DNA from: Apoda limacodes
Lineage: Eukaryota > Arthropoda > Insecta > Lepidoptera > Limacodidae
Direction of reading: 5' to 3'
NCBI GenBank assembly: GCA_946406115.1
Contig: OX291542.1
Span: 36,351,321-36,415,320, forward strand
DNA: 64,000 bases
Positions within the stretch are counted from its first letter, which is position 1, and each line of letters starts with the position of its first letter. Under the pieces are notes generated by a model. That model had not been told where the DNA came from, ran no database searches, and saw only the letters and a program-made list of their open reading frames with translations. This document shows, in pieces, positions 63,187-64,000 of the stretch. Both the position numbers and the translations under genes were made by a program.

Positions 63187-63912
63187 TAATTTAATTTAAA
63201 ACACGTGCAGGAGGTACTAAAAAGGAATGGGTATAAAGTGTGCAAACAACAGCCGCGCCGTGCACAAAGAAATAGAAAACCTGAAGTGAATAGACAGGCA
63301 GCCTTTATGCCATACCTAAAGGGAGTAACGGACAAAATAGGAACTTTACTAAGTAAATACTCTATCAAGACAGTGTACACACCGCGCTCTAAAATCGCTA
63401 AACACCTGCGGACACCGAAGGATTCTATTCCCTACCAAAGACCAGGCGTTTACGGGATAGACTGCAGCTGTGGAAGCTCGTACGTAGGCCAAACGAAACG
63501 CACTTTAGCCGAAAGGGTTAAAAAACACATAACTGCTGTCAAAAACCAACAAACAAATAAATCAGCCATAGACGACCATCTACTCAATGGCTCGCAAAAT
63601 CAATGGATTGAACTACACGAACCGAAAGTCCTCTCCACTGAGCGCCACTATTATCCAAGAGTTGTACGCGAAGCTATTGAAATAAAGAAATGCGACAAAA
63701 ATTTCAATAGAGAAGACGGATATAATCTTCCAAAGGCGTGGAATCCTGTGATTCATAGGTTTAAACTGCGCGACAGTAATATCGGGGATAAACGCAATAT
63801 GGTCATCGTCAGTGTAGTGTGTAGAGAACATTTAAACAATGTGAGGATAGTGGAAGAAGCTGCACGAGCGGCCAGAAGACGACGCCGCGCTCTTCAGCCA
63901 GTACAGCCGTGA
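63187..63912 (+). CDS. Penelope-like element, end of RT plus GIY-YIG endonuclease
   Basis: An open frame of 235 codons (from 63205; the phase is open to about 63187). Residues 36-72 (MPYLKGVTDKIGTLLSKYSI, then KTVYTPRSKIAKHL) are the connector after RT in Penelope-like elements. The GIY-YIG domain follows: GVY at 81-83, CSC at 87-89, YVG at 93-95, QTKRTLAERVKKH at 96-108, the catalytic Glu in REAIEI (E156) and FNRED at 167-171. This endonuclease nicks the target. The reverse transcriptase is missing, so the element is 5'-truncated, but this part has no stop or frameshift. The window ends 88 bases after the stop, so the 3' end is unseen. Confidence 0.9.
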
Positions 63913-64000
63913 CCACGATAAGGTGCAATACTGGGTACAGGTACGTTTCCGTATACGTACTTACGTGCATCGCGTTAAGACCCGAGTTCTATAATAATAA
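63913..64000 (+). other. Sequence after the Penelope-like frame to window end
   Basis: Contains gtgcaatactgggtacaggt and ends in ataataataa. Likely 3' part of the Penelope-like element. Cut by the window edge. Confidence 0.35.

Overview
This window looks like nuclear DNA from an insect, most likely a moth or butterfly. The base composition is AT-rich, genes are sparse and intron-bearing, and there are several non-LTR retrotransposon families, BEL/Pao LTR elements, hAT, piggyBac and Penelope-like remnants, and short dispersed repeats that I associate with Lepidoptera. No bacterial-style operons were seen, and I recognised no tRNA gene or CRISPR array. The species cannot be named from the sequence alone.

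The only convincing host-type gene is a three-exon GMC oxidoreductase (51566-53589, + strand). It keeps its FAD-binding motif and its catalytic His-Asn pair and resembles the ecdysone-oxidase/glucose-dehydrogenase group. Nearly everything else that can be recognised is mobile-element debris.

Layout. 1-2950: a 5S rRNA-derived sequence, a short tandem duplication, and an RT fragment abutting an RTE-type endonuclease fragment. 2945-4805: a decayed BEL/Pao element on the minus strand. 4814-8247: a nearly full-length LINE on the minus strand, called family A here. 8262-11284: a second LINE of the Jockey superfamily, minus strand, with one frameshift and one internal deletion. 11192-16513: a 2661-bp segment present twice in tandem and nearly identical. 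16190-18330: a family-A LINE on the plus strand, running out of the second copy of that duplication. 18335-30115: mostly unrecognised AT-rich DNA with small LINE, hAT and piggyBac fragments and interspersed repeats. 30120-32775: another family-A LINE. 32785-36048: a BEL/Pao element with a 433-bp 3' LTR. 36050-42225: an RTE fragment, small repeats and a third BEL/Pao element whose integrase is interrupted by a small insertion. 42230-51550: unrecognised DNA, tandem repeats and LINE scraps. 51566-53589: the GMC gene, followed at once by a LINE fragment. 54475-59400: a minus-strand LINE whose ORF1 resembles the baculovirus FP protein family. 59566-61765: a badly decayed family-A LINE. 63187-63912: the GIY-YIG end of a Penelope-like element.

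The elements do not work together as a system. The picture is of repeated insertion, nesting, deletion and one very recent tandem duplication in a gene-poor region, possibly heterochromatin or a sex chromosome (inference only). I found no convincing undescribed functional system. The best leads are the 2661-bp duplication, a 31-bp perfect inverted repeat 2.1 kb apart, the GMC gene with its in-frame 18-bp repeat, and several small dispersed families with three copies in the window.
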